From Bretschneidera sinensis (taxonomy: Eukaryota > Streptophyta > Magnoliopsida > Brassicales > Akaniaceae), in assembly GCA_023935145.1 (NCBI GenBank), contig CM043698.1, positions 39,643,501-39,707,500 of the forward strand: a stretch of DNA of 64,000 nucleotides, written 5' to 3'. Under the pieces are notes generated by a model. It was given only the letters and a program-made list of their open reading frames with translations, did no database searches and had not been told where the DNA came from. Numbering within the stretch: the stretch's first letter is position 1; the number at the start of each line of letters is the position of its first letter. The translations under genes were made by a program, and so were the position numbers. Positions 1 through 11,020 of the stretch are shown piece by piece.

Positions 1-1168
1 AACTCTTAATAACTTCTCTTCTTCTCCATTACTCAAATTAGCAGCTACAATCACAGGTAAAATATTCTTCTCTCCCAAATAGGCATACATTAAATGCTCA
101 AGCAGCTGCTTTAATTCCATTGTTGGTGCCTGTATAATGGACGAAATAATAGTAGTATTAGTAGGTATGAGAGATTCAAATGGAGGAGTATACTTACTTG
201 AGTGTTTTGGAGAGGCCTTAAGGAGGTGCACAGCTGTGATGATGTCATCAATAACATCTTCAGTTTCTTGCTTAATATCCACTTCCGTGAAGCTATGGGT
301 AATAGTAGTCTCCAATGGATCAATGTCCTGGACCTGAAAAGCATTCTAAAAAATACTTTGTATCATATATACATTAAAGAATTCCAAATCATCTTGAGGC
401 AGTTTTAATGCATCAAATATTTTAAATTCTGTTTTCTCACCATTGACTTTCATACTTACTATGCCCTTTTTCACACAAATCTTATTATCAACAGTTCTCA
501 TGAAGGGTCTTCCTAATATGATGGGCAGAGGTAATGGCATAAGGCATTCCTCCATATCTAACAATGTAATCAGCAAGTAAAATGAACTCACTCACCTTTA
601 CTAGAGCATCCTCAAGAATACCTCTAGGTCTTTTGATACTTCTATATGCTAATTGTAGGGTAATGGAAGTTGGTTATAGCTCCCCCAAACCTAAGGTTTC
701 AAATACTGTGAAGGGTAGCAAATTTACACCCACTCCCAAATCTAGTAATGCTTGCTCAAACAACTAATCACCTATCTTATAGGGAATAGTGAAACTACCC
801 GGATCTTTCAGTTTTGGTGGTAGTTTTCTTAATAGCACAGCACTTACATCTTTAGTTAAAGCTACCGTCTCATGCTCTTAAAAATTTCTCTTATGAGTGC
901 AACAATCTTTTAGAAATTTAGTATAAGCAGGTATTTGTTGAATTGCATCTAACAAAGGAATATTTATTTCAAATTTCCTCAAGGTTTAAAAAATATCAAG
1001 CAATTTATTCTCTTTCTTTTGTTTAACTAACCTTTGCGGGAAGGGTGGTGCATTCACCTTTGATACCAATGGTTTTTCTTTGGATGCTGTTGTAGACTCA
1101 TCGGACCCTATCACCTTGCCATTTCTGAGAGTTGTGATAGCTTTCAGTTGTTGATGCCCCCCAGGGTT
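1..1168 (-). pseudogene. Element A gag-pol: gag tail, aspartic protease, start of RT region
   Basis: Minus-strand continuation of gag into pol. The protease is recognisable by the ALLDLG motif near 690-760 followed by NLLP, with the usual Ala after the glycine changed to Val, and by the later [10 protein letters not shown] block near 500-540. The extreme left encodes the linker that precedes the RT in G (similar to the segment near 39290-39360). Several stops and at least one frameshift near 560-600 break the frame. In the living family the protease would cut the Gag-Pol polyprotein inside the virus-like particle. Nothing beyond the linker is visible. Confidence 0.8.
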
Positions 1169-2590
1169 AGGTAGTGTTTAAGTCGAAAGCTCACCTTGCT
1201 TTCTGCCACTTAGCTCCTTAGCTAATTGCCCTATTTGTACCTCTAGCCTTTGGATGGCTTGTTCATGTTTTGTTGTGGTTTGTCTTAGTTCAGTCTGAAA
1301 TTTCCTTTCATCCACTATGAACTGATCTTGTGAGGTCATTAATTGTTGCTGCTGAGTGGCTAATTGCCTCACAAGACTTTCGAGGTCATTTTTCTTTGTT
1401 TCGGGAGCCAAGTGAGTAGTGGGCTAGGAGTTTCTTTGCTGCCCTTGCTGGTTAAGAGTATTCTGATTGTTGCTCTAAGAGAAATTTGGGTGGTTTTGCC
1501 ATCTATGGTTGTAAGTGTTTGCATATGGGTTATTCTTTGATGGATAGTTGTTAAGTCCCACGTAATTTGCTTGCTCCGGATCTACAGATGAATACAAGGG
1601 ACAAGTATTAGTATTATAATCAAACTGAGAACATATTGCACATACATGGAGTGGTGTAGCTGGTGGGTTTGGTGATGCATTCTAAGCGGCCATGGCTTAA
1701 ACTAGCATATCTAGTTTCCTCTCCACAGTAGCTATTTGGATAGAGGATCCTCTATTTAGGTTCACCTCATACATACCTTTGATCTTGGTTACCTGTCTAC
1801 CTCTAGAGGAGAACTGCTGGGTGTGTTCACTTAAGGTTTCAAATAGCTCCATGGCTTCTTCATTGCTGTTCTCCATCAGCACTCCTCCACAACCTGAATC
1901 AATAATACTTTTGTTAGTATCACTCAAACCTTCATAAAAAGCTTGTACCAGTTCATCTTGAGGTAGGTTGTGATGTGGGCATTTGAGTAGCAGCTCGTTG
2001 AAGTGTCCCCATGCTTCGAAGAATAGGTCTCCATCCTTTTGTTGGAAAGACTGAATCTCCTTCCTCATTTGCCTCGTCTTTTGGGCTGGGAAAAACTTTT
2101 TTAAGAACTTGCTGGCCAACTCCTCCCAAGTGTGGATCGAAACTGTAGACAATGAATTGTACCACAGTTTAGCATTATATTTTAAGGAAAAAAGAAGCAG
2201 AATTAACCTTATTCCTTCTTGGTCTAAGCCTCGGATGTGCTGGAACTTGCAGAGATCGAAGAACTCTCGAAGGTGCAAGTGTGGATCCTCATTAGATGTA
2301 CCCCTAAAGTGAGTCAATAGACTCAATATTTGTGGAGATATATAATAGTTGCCTTCCACCTCAGGTTGATAAGCAATACACGATGGCTGATCAAGGTTGC
2401 GTGGGATAAAGGATTGCTTCATCAGCCTTCGCTCAGGTGGTTGCTGATTTTCTAACTGTTTCGCCATTTGTGCTTCTTCTTCAAATTCTTCTACCTCTTC
2501 AGAGTTATCTCTAAGCCTTTGTCGGATAGTCCGCTCAAGCTCGGTATCAAGGGAGAAAAACGTTGGATGCTTGGATCGACGCCCGTGCAT
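1169..2590 (-). pseudogene. Element A gag (capsid/nucleocapsid), broken
   Basis: The start at 2590 (MHGRRSKHP) is chosen because D and G begin gag with the same MHG-R-S motif at the same distance from the primer site. A 297-codon open segment (2590-1697) covers the retrotransposon gag capsid domain, with HLREFFDLCKFQHIRGL and TWEELASKFLKKFFPAQ as anchors. It ends at an in-frame stop just before the zinc-knuckle region CAICSQFDYNTNTC, where the His of the CCHC pattern is Tyr. A further 77-codon open stretch (1411-1178) carries a Gln-rich, coiled-coil-like linker. Intact Gag would form the particle and bind RNA. Confidence 0.85.
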
Positions 2591-2877
2591 GAATCGGTGA
2601 TAATCGGTTAAGTGTAGTAGTTAAACACTGCTACCCGGGTAACTCTCTGCCTAAATTGCGCTCGATCACACAGGAGGGTGCACTCGATCGGAAGTGGCAC
2701 AGAAAGTTCTCTTGGGGTGCCTGAAACAGAAAATTAAAAGGAATTAGATTAGGGTTGAAACAAAAATAGGATAAAAACAGAAACTTTAAAATTTCTTTGA
2801 GATAAAAATGGAATAGAATGAAAAAGAAATAACAATGATTAAACGAAAAAAATAATTCAAAAAAGAAATTTAAGTGC
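2591..2877 (-). other. Element A leader between primer site and gag
   Basis: Non-coding 5' leader. It contains two weak copies of the word TGCGATCGAGCGCA (near 2660-2690) that also recurs in the LTR U3 and in the pol-ORF3 intron of the same family. Otherwise A/T-rich, no gene seen. Confidence 0.6.
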
Positions 2878-2897
2878 AATCCCCGGCAACGGCGCCA
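2878..2897 (-). other. Primer-binding site, tRNA-Asp type
   Basis: On the minus strand it reads TGGCGCCGTTGCCGGGGATT. The first 19 bases are complementary to the CCA end of plant tRNA-Asp(GTC) as I know it. It lies six bases from the end of the LTR, as expected for minus-strand DNA priming. Confidence 0.9.
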
Positions 2898-2903
2898 AAA
2901 ACT

Positions 2904-5375
2904 TGTTGTGCGATTATCTACCTAAATAAATAAGCAAATAATCGTACATTTTTACTTGCAAGTGCATAAGGTCAATAGTAGCATAATGTGCAAGTGCGAG
3001 ATCATCTGCTCAGGGATTAGTAAATTTCATTCTTAGAATCAGTTTCGTAATATAAAAAGAGAGAAATAATTTATTAAGTCTAGATTGATAATGATAAGAA
3101 CATAGGGCTTTGATATCCACCACTGTTGACCCTCACCTATATTTTAATGATGACAAAATACAACTGTGATTATACTAACAGTGCAATCTAAGTGTAGTAA
3201 AGCAATAAAAGCATTTAACCAAGGATCAAGGTGCAAGAACTCATAACCGAATCAAACTACAAGTGAAGACGGAAGAACTAGTATAGGTCTAAGGTATTAA
3301 AACAAATTGTAAGTCTCACTTAGACATTGAAAAGCTTGTTCTATGGCTTGTACATAAAAAGTTTTTAAACATAATTTTTTAATCAAACGGTTTTAAGTTA
3401 AAAACTTTTTGAAACAGAAAAACTGGGTTGGAAGGCAACCCAGTCGACTGGGTACATATACCAAAAGGCTGGTATATGGGACAGTGTGTCCCCAGTCGAC
3501 TGGGTGAATCATACTAGTCGACTGGGTGAATCATACCAGTCGACTGGTATAGTGGACAGACAGTCCCCAGTCGACTGGTAAGATCAACCTAGTCGACTGG
3601 TACCACTATAGTCTTAAAAATGTGATCTTTAAAGTGGACCCAGTCGATTGGTATCAAGACCCAGTCGACTAGTAATTCAAAAAATATAACCGTTGAGACT
3701 CAAAATCTGAGTTTTTAAAGCAACAAACATTTTAAATTAAAGTCTAATGGCCATATTAATACATGGCTATATAAACCCACTCTATTGAGCATTCAAAAAA
3801 AAAAGAGAATACATTCAATCAAGTCTTTTACTCTTTGAAACTCAAAAAGCTTTGAAATATTCATGTTGAGCCATTCTTCAAGCTTTACTTTAAAAGATAG
3901 CCATTATTCAGTTGTATAAGCTTTCATTTGCTGTCTCTCTACCATTTACTTTACAACATTTATTGTAAAGGGATTACTTTCGAGAGGAAGGGGATTGCTT
4001 CCAAGAGGAAGGGATTGTAAGGTTTGTGCAACACTCGAGAAGTTGCACGACTAAGTTTCTTAGTGGATTACTTCAAGAAGGTTCCTTGAAGAGAGTGGAC
4101 GTAGGGTCGGAACGCATCTGATATTGCTGAACCACTATAAACTGAGTTTGCATTTTCTATTCCTTAAACTCCTTATTTACAGCACATATTACATGTTTAT
4201 ATGCTTGTGGTGTTAACTGTTTTTATAAACTTGTGGTTAATCCGCAAAAAGTTTTAAAAACCCAATTCACTCCCCTCTTGGGTTGAAACCTCAATCTACA
4301 ACCACTAATCATACTTTCCCAATAAGTAGTGTCCCAATACTCTAGCCATACTATGAATACCTAATGGTTATCAACCTAAGGGCATGGTATCTACTCCTTA
4401 AGCTATTGATCTCCCTAAGCAACAAGTTAGGCATGGTATCTACTCTAACTCTTTTCTCTCTTAAGGGATTTAGAATGGTGTATGCTGAGTTATTCCTTAA
4501 GAGAGGATAAGATCTGTGGAAATCGACAACCACACGACACCTAGGGTATTGTGTATACTCCCGGTTTCCCATGTTGATTAACCCAAGAATCCGGATAAGA
4601 TATCTTCTGTTACTTTTGTTAAACCCAGGACTCGGTCATCCAAATTGATTCAACTAACTAATCCATACCACATGCATACATTGATTAGACACACACATAT
4701 GAGGAATTTAAATATAAACAGTAGTTAATCAATAAAGCATCATAACATGGCTATTGGCAAAGGTAATCAATGAATATATATATATGGAAAAGCATAATTA
4801 GGGCTTCAATCAAGCCCCATAAAGAGTTAGTTGCACATGTTGTCTATGATAAACATCATTATAACATAAACTAAAACTTTAAAATAAAACCCAAAGAATA
4901 CTGTGGAGACGACTCGTCAATTCCTCTCCAAAGCTTACAACTTCAAGCCAAAGCAAAAGATAAAAAGAAGGATGTGTTTTCTGTGTTTTACAAGCCTATA
5001 TATAGGGTTCTAAGAGTGTCCCAAAACCTTAGTTTCCAAAACAAGATATGGAGAGTTCTTTCCAAAACAGGTGCTGCTATTTTTACTGTTCACGCCGGTA
5101 CGTATGCGCTCGATCGCTTGCTTGTGTACTCGAGCCTTCTTCTTGTGCACGAGTACTTGTGCGCTCGATCGCGGCCATGTTGTGCTCGATCGCACCAGTT
5201 TCTTCCAAATTCTTTAGCTTTCTGCCTTTAAGGCTTCAAGACGCTTTCTTTTCTTCACAAGCCTATCACAAACACAGAAAACACAAAATGAAGTAAAACA
5301 TAATAAAATATGCATATAAAAAGCTTAACAAATGTAAATTAAGGGACTTAAATATGAATATTTAAGCGCCTCTCA
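2904..5375 (-). repeat. 5' LTR of element A (interrupted)
   Basis: Bounded by TG at the right (minus-strand start near 5375, degenerated to TGAGAGGCGC) and CACAACA at 2904. Without the solo LTR inside it the length is about 1.29 kb, the same as the LTRs of D, E and G (1272-1296 bp). It shares with them the tract ending in GCACTTGCAAGTAAAA, the repeated GTAGATACCATGC words (4370-4450) and the CGATCGAGCGCA array near 5100-5200. A 73-codon open frame (4572-4351) lies in the sense strand. Confidence 0.88.
3124..4300 (+). repeat. Solo LTR N (probably copia), inserted in LTR A
   Basis: A 1177-bp segment with TGTTGACC at one end and CAATCTACA at the other, flanked by the perfect 5-bp duplication ACCAC (3119-3123 and 4301-4305). 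Removing it restores the LTR sequence seen in D and G. It has no internal coding region, so it is a solo LTR left by LTR-LTR recombination. Plus orientation is inferred from CTATATAAAC near 3768 and from the end tract AATTCACTCCCCTCTTGGGTT, which resembles 3' ends of plant copia LTRs. Eight copies of a GTCGACTGG-type palindrome lie at 3440-3675. Confidence 0.9.
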
Positions 5376-5666
5376 ATCCTGTGCGTTTTAATCAAGCCCT
5401 ACACACTATCTCAAAGTGCTGATTCAAAAGATCAGGTATGCCTTCGTGACACAGCTCAAAACAGGGCAAGCCACGACTCAGAAGGGAGGAGACACAATGC
5501 CATTCTGGAGCCCGCGGCTTCGATGGGCTGTGCCATGGTGTGCACACCTTGAGCCGCGGTGCACACCTGGAGAGGAGGAGACTTGGACTTTCTAGAGGCC
5601 ACGGCGCACAGCCAGGACCTGATGTTGAACTCTTCAACCTGTTTAATCCTTAGACAAATACCAAAA
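5376..5666 (-). repeat. 3' LTR of copia C, start only
   Basis: Reading minus from 5666 the sequence is close to the start of the C 5' LTR fragments at 55873-55815 and 29934-29756. It is GC-rich with several GCCGCGG-like words. The expected first bases TGTTGG are changed to TTTTGG. It stops at 5376 where gypsy A begins, so the rest of this LTR lies left of A, outside the window. Confidence 0.8.
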
Positions 5667-6930
5667 ATCTCTACTTTTGTCTAAGTGGTTAAACCCGAAC
5701 CCATTGTGTAGAGAACTCAGGATCCAAACTCAACTTGAGTCACCATATCAACCAACTCCAATCCTAAGAAGTTCAAGGCAATGATTGAACTTACTTAGAG
5801 GTAGAACCTTAGTACCTAAATTTGCAGGATTTTCTTCCATAGCCACTTTGTCCACATGAATGCATCATTCCGTAACATTTTCCTGAATGAATTGGTACCG
5901 AATATCCATATGCTTTTTCCTCTTAAAAGAACACTGGATTCTTGCACAAATGCAACACACTTTGGCAATCCGAATACACCACCACCTGCTCTTTTAGGAC
6001 CTTCCACTCGTCCAGTAACCCTTTGCACCACATAGCCACCTTTACGGCTTCCATTGCCACTATATACTCAGCCTTAGTTTTTTAGAGTGCTAACATCGGC
6101 TGCCACTGAGCCTTCAAGTACCTCAGCAACCACTTCATCCCAAGCCAAAGCTCCTTTCCAGGATTACACACAAATCTACTGAGAACTCTAATTGCCTGAG
6201 AAATGTCGGATCTAGTGCTTACCATCATGAACATGACTGATCCACCCTCACTAGAGTAAGGGATCTTTTCCATTTCTTTCTTCTCTTCATCCGTTCTAGG
6301 ACATTGTTCGCTGGAGAACTTGAAATGATTAACAAAGGGAATCTTCATTGGTTTACCATATTCCATAGAAAACTTATACAACACTTTTTCTATGTCGAAA
6401 GAATGAGAAACCTTCAACCTGTTTCTCTCCCTGTTTTGAATTATTCTCATCCCAAGGATCTTTTGTGCAAGGCCAAGATCCTTCCTCTCGAACTTCTCAC
6501 TGAGTTAAGATTTTAAACTTTCTATCCTCTCCTTGTTGTTATCAACCAACAGCATATCATCGACATAGATGAGGATACTTATCATTTCCTCCACCTTGTG
6601 TCCAGGTGAGAAAGTTTCTGTGAAATCTATGTGTCGTCTTTGTGTGAACCCCTTCGCCACCAGCCTAGCCTTGTTCTGGACTTCATCCCCTAGAGAGTTC
6701 CCTTCTTTGATCTTGTAAGTCCACTTACAATCCACAACTCTCTGTTTTCTTGGAATGTGCACCAATTCCCAAGAGTTGTTCTTCCTCAAAGAATGCATTT
6801 TCTCTTCCATAGCTAGCTTCCATCTTGACGAATCCTTACATCCCATGGCATCAATGTAAGTCTTTGGTTCACTTATCCCTCTTTCTTTCCAAGGAGCTGC
6901 TGCATTTGCAACCGCAAAACCATATATCAA
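5667..6930 (-). pseudogene. Copia C reverse transcriptase / RNase H remnant
   Basis: Minus strand. RT begins near 6930 (YIDAMGCKDSSRWKLAMEEK, then NNSWELVHIP and ARLVAKGFTQ), the usual copia RT entry. After FTETFSPGHKVEE the frame jumps straight to ILIYVDDMLL, so the RT middle, roughly 80-100 residues in full copia RTs, is missing; the catalytic YVDD remains. RNase H follows (6450-5740) and is also shortened: WLLRYLK runs directly into AQWQPMLAL. Copia B has the same two gaps at the same places. Stops and frameshifts abolish the frame. Confidence 0.85.
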
Positions 6931-7808
6931 AGGTGGTCTGACCAGCCCTTTTTCCCCGTCCCTTGTGAGCTGATAGTCATTATAACTTGCTCAATCATCC
7001 CCTTCTAGTTCAACCTCCTCATAAGTGTCCTAAGTTTTGCATTCATCAATGGGCTCTACCTGGTCCAAACCCTCTTGCCTTTCTTGTTCTACCTGAACTA
7101 AATTTTCTTTGATGCTATACTCCACAAATACCGAGCTGGTTTGCTCACTATCCCCTGCAGGGTTAGTTTTCTCCAAATAGGGAAATAAATGCTCATTAAA
7201 AATGACATCCCTACTTATTATGAGTTTAAATCCTTTTGGCTCTATGGACCACAACCTATACCCTTTAAACCCTTCCCCATATCCTAGAAACACACTTTCT
7301 AGACCTTGGGTTAAGTTTATCATCCTTTTGATGTGCAAACGCAGCACACCCAAAAGTCCTAAGGTTGTTCAACTCATGGGGCTTACCATTCCACATCTCC
7401 TTGGGAGTCTTGAGCTCCAAAGCTCTAGAGGGTGATCTATTAACCAAATACGCAGTAGTAGACACCGCTTCCCCCCAAAAACATTTAGGTAATCTGGATC
7501 CTATAATCATGCACCTAACCTTTTCCATAAAGGTCTTATTCATCCTCTCAGCAACTCCATTTTGCTGAGCGGTTTTCAAAACCGTTCTATGTCTTAGAAT
7601 CCCATTTAACTTACAGAACTGATCAAGTTCCTTGTTAAAAAATTCTAAGCCATTATCGGTTCTTAATACCTTAACTACCTTGCCCGTTTGAGTCTCTAGC
7701 AACTTTTTCCACACCACAAATTTATTCAAAGCATCTAATTTATTTTTAAGCAAATAAACCCAAACCTTTCTTGAATAATCATCAATTAAAGACAAAAAGT
7801 AAAGATTA
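6931..7808 (-). pseudogene. Copia C integrase core, C-terminal part
   Basis: A 176-codon open stretch (7795-7265) has the rve-type integrase core: LIDDYSRKVWVYLL, RTDNGLEFF with the second catalytic Asp, and QQNGVAERMN with the catalytic Glu. It continues as ALELKTPKEMW and TFGCAAFAH, typical of copia integrase. A frameshift follows, then a 107-codon segment (7353-7030) leads into RT. Copia B interrupts the gene at 7808; the first part of integrase is at 13424 onward. Confidence 0.88.
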
Positions 7809-8771
7809 TGTTGGTATTTGTCTAAGGTTTAAACAAGTTTAGAAAGGCTTCAACATCAGGTCTTCAGGCCGCAGCTCAAGGTGTGCGCGCTTCGGCCTTC
7901 AGGAAGTCCAGAAGTTGGGAGAGGAGCTGTGAGCTGCGGCCCAAAGTATGTGCGCTGCAGCACAGCCCTATGTGCCATGGAATAGCCATCCCAGGTTGTG
8001 GCCTCCAGTAAGACAGCAACGCCTCCCCTCCTCCAGGCCGCGGCATGCCCTGTTCTAGGTTGCGGCTTGAAGGCACACCTGATGCTTATATTTCAGCATT
8101 TCAAACGGTGCGTGAGACATGATCAAAACGTACAGAATTACTTAGAATTGATGAAGGGCTATGGTTGATTGGTTCTTAAGATCTAAGGGTTGAAGATTAA
8201 CTTCAAGATAGGTTCAAGAAGTGGTGCTCCGTATAAAGGGTTATCTAGGAGCCATTCAAGACAAGTGTGTGACAATCATCTCAACAAGAGAGGTGATGTG
8301 AGTGTGCAGAACATGTGTGTGAAATAGAACACATGGGTGTGTAAGAGTGCAAAAATACTAAACACAAGAGAGAGACTTATTCAAGAGAAAGGCTAGTGGT
8401 TTAGAGAGAGAGTAGTATAGGAAGGGATTCAAGGGCTTTGTAAGGGAATTTTCTTGGGGAAAATTCCAAGGAAACACTGGCCCTTATCACTTTCCTTTTC
8501 TCTTCTTTCATTCTTCAAGAACAGTGTTAAGATCAAGATTAGATTTTGTTCTTGAAGAGTTGTTGTTGTAAATTATAAGAACCATTGATTTAGTGTAGAG
8601 AGCTCGGAGGAGCTAATGGGAACGTAGGCACATTTTTGAACCTCGATAACAAATTGCTTGTGTTCTTTCTTTTCTTTGATTTCAGTTTCTATTCTGATCA
8701 TTATAAGTCATTTTAGACTTGGGTGTTTGGAAAGATCACCACCTGGGAATTTTGAAGGTGATTTCCCAACA
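7809..8771 (+). repeat. 5' LTR of copia B
   Basis: 963 bp, TGTTGGTATTTG to GATTTCCCAACA. A TATA-like GTATAAAGGG lies near 8230. The first 250 bp are GC-rich with palindrome-like words (GCCGCAGC, GCTGCGGC, GCCGCGGC). Very similar to the 3' copy at 12473-13423, which has a better TATATAAAGGG at 12895. Confidence 0.92.
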
Positions 8772-8772
8772 G

Positions 8773-8837
8773 TAGTATCAAAGCTAAGAGAGCCAAGATT
8801 GGCGGGTATCGGAGCAAGAACAGGAGGTTATCGGAGC
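8773..8837 (+). other. Copia B primer-binding site with two downstream look-alikes
   Basis: TAGTATCAAAGC at 8773-8784, directly after the LTR, is a two-mismatch form of the tRNA-iMet site TGGTATCAGAGC. Two further related words follow at 8804-8815 (GGGTATCGGAGC) and 8826-8837 (GGTTATCGGAGC). Copia C has the same triple arrangement. Confidence 0.75.
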
Positions 8838-9072
8838 AAGACTCCAAGAATCAAAGGTCAACTTCTTGTGTGATTCATGAACGGAGTAGAGATCAATATT
8901 TGATTGTGTTCTTGAGGTGATTCAAGAAAGGGATAGAGATCAATATCTGATCGTGTTCTTAAGGGTGATTCAAGAACGGTATTGAGATCAATCTTCGATC
9001 GTGTTCTTGAGATTTATAAGAAGTTGGAAAGTAATTGTAAGTGCTGCATAAATCTGGGATTTTCTCTGCAAG

Positions 9073-9790
9073 ATGGGTTCGAACTTTATTGTTGAGAAGT
9101 TTGATGGAAAGAGAGATTTTTCCCTTTAGAAACGGAAGATCAAGGCGGTTCTTATGTAACAAAAGGTGGACTTGGTAATTGGAGAAGATGATGATTTTCC
9201 ATCAAATCTCATGGAGGTCCGACGGAATGAGATGAAAAAGATGGTGTATAACACCATCTTTCTGTATATGTCAAATAATTTCACAATGGAGTGCGGAGAC
9301 TCGAAAGATCTAGCTGTCATTTGGAAGAAACTAGATGAGTTGTTTCTTTCCAAGACTCTCCCTAATAAGAGGTATCTTCATAAATAAATCTTTGCTTTTA
9401 ATATAGATCCTAATAAAGAGTTATAAGATAATCTTGATGCCAAGATGAAGAGTGCATCAAGTGAAGAAGGGCTGTTTGTTAAAGAAAGGCCAGCAACTTG
9501 GTATGGCAGCAACATACATGACTACTACCGGGACAGAGCCATGGGAGAGCACACAGTAACATACATGGCTATAATCGAGACAGAGTTAGAGGAGAAAGTC
9601 ATGAGAGATCACACTCTAAACTGAGATTTGGAGGAAAGAGATGTTTCTACTACCATAAGGAGGGTCATTTCAAGAAAGATTGCAAGAAGATGATAAGGGA
9701 TGAGCGAAGAAACTATACCAAGAATGGAGAGGCTTCGGTTGCCAAGGAAGAATAGCAAGATGATGATGTTCTTGTTGTGTGCTCAAATGT
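9073..9790 (+). pseudogene. Copia B gag remnant
   Basis: The start ATG at 9073 gives MGSNFIVEKFDGKRDF, the copia gag beginning also seen in C at 14939. In-frame stops follow within 20 codons. The middle of gag (after KELQDNLD in C) is deleted near 9440. The zinc knuckle near 9640-9690 reads CFYYHKEGHFKKDC, with the second Cys changed to Tyr. Gag would form the particle; this copy cannot. Confidence 0.85.
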
Positions 9791-11020
9791 GAGCAAGGGC
9801 AAGAAGACAGCAGGAAATGGATCTTAGATACTGGGTGCACTCATCATATGTGTCCTCACAGGGATTGGTTCCAAAATTTCAAGAAAACCGATGATACAAA
9901 AGGTTTTCCGGGGGAATGATACTTCTTACCAAGTGAGGGGCACGAGAGACATCCAGTTGAGGATGTTTAATGGAATGACAAGGCTGCTAAGGAACGTGAG
10001 ATATCTTCCAGAGTTGAAAAGAAATTTGATCTCATTGAGGCAGCTAGATTCCATGGGGTACACATACAAAACAGAGGGAGGAAAGATCAAGGTAACCAAG
10101 GGATCTTTGATAGTGATCAAAGCAACAATGAAAGATGATCTCTATGAGATGATCAGAGACACGAAGATCAAGGGTCAAGCAGCAAGTTTGATGGCTGAAA
10201 TGGATAAGGCAGCCCTTTGGCACACTCGCTTGGGATATATGAGCGAAAAGGGCCTGCGAGTTCTCAACAAGGATGGTCTACTTGGTGATGACAAAGTAGA
10301 GGAACTTAATTTCTGCGAATGTTGTGTTCTTATGAAACAACATCGGGTAAGCTTCAACACTGGAGTGCACAAGTCTAAGGGCATTCTTGACTACATTCAT
10401 GCGGATCTTTAGGAACCAGCAACAACACCAAAATAGGGAGGTCATCTTTACTTTCTATCTTTAATTGATGATTATTCAAGAAAGGTTTGGGTTTATTTGT
10501 TTAAAAATAAATCAGATGCTTTGAATAAATTAGTGGTGTGGAAAAAGCTGGAAGAAACTCAAACGGGCAGGGTAGTTAAGGCGTTAAGAACCAATAATGG
10601 CTTATAATTTTTTAACAAAGAACTTGATCAATTCTATAAGGTAAAAGGGATTCTAAGACATAGAACAGTTGTGGAAATGCCTCAGCAAAATGGAGTTACT
10701 GAGAGGATGAATAAGACCCTTAGGAAAAAGGTTAGGTGCATGTTTATAGGATCCGGATTACCCAAATGTTTTTGGGGGGAAGCGGTGTCTACTGCTATAT
10801 ATTTGGTTAATAGATCACCCTCTAGAGCTTTAGAGCTCAAGACTCCCGAGGAGATGTGGAGTGGTAAACCTCTTGAGTTGGACAACCTTAGAACTTTTGG
10901 GTGTGCTGCGTATGCACATCAAAAGGGTGATAAACTTAGCCCAGGATCTAGAAAGTGTGTGTTTCTAGGATATAGGGAAGGTGCTAAAGGGTATAGTTTG
11001 CGGTCCTTAGAAAAAGGATA
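9791..11020 (+). pseudogene. Copia B protease, pre-integrase and integrase
   Basis: The protease active site reads WILDTGCTHHMC near 9820-9855. A 173-codon open stretch (9891-10412) follows with the GAG-pre-integrase domain (LWHTRLGYMSEKGL, then a CECC zinc cluster) and the beginning of the integrase core (IHADL). After a stop the core continues (LIDDYSRKVW). The second catalytic region reads RTNNGL, so the Asp has become Asn. The Glu motif QQNGVTERMN is kept in the 116-codon segment 10671-11021. Confidence 0.88.

Larger units (their letters stand above)
1..5375 (-). mobile_element. Ty3/gypsy (Athila-type) element A, 5' part, continues past left edge
   Basis: Read on the minus strand this is LTR, tRNA-Asp primer site, leader, gag, protease and the first codons of the reverse transcriptase region; the rest lies outside the window. 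The order and the gag and protease motifs match elements D and G in this window, so it is the same family. The LTR outer end (5375) abuts sequence that belongs to the 3' LTR of copia C, so A is an insertion into C. The target duplication cannot be confirmed because the left end is missing. The LTR carries a younger solo LTR. Confidence 0.9.

Noticed and set aside
2878..2897. Possible tRNA-Asp gene (strong match to its 3' end, also at 31237, 33125 and 52296)
   Set aside because: Only the last ~19 bases match, always directly beside an LTR and in antisense sense to the tRNA; this is the retroelement primer site, and no cloverleaf is present.
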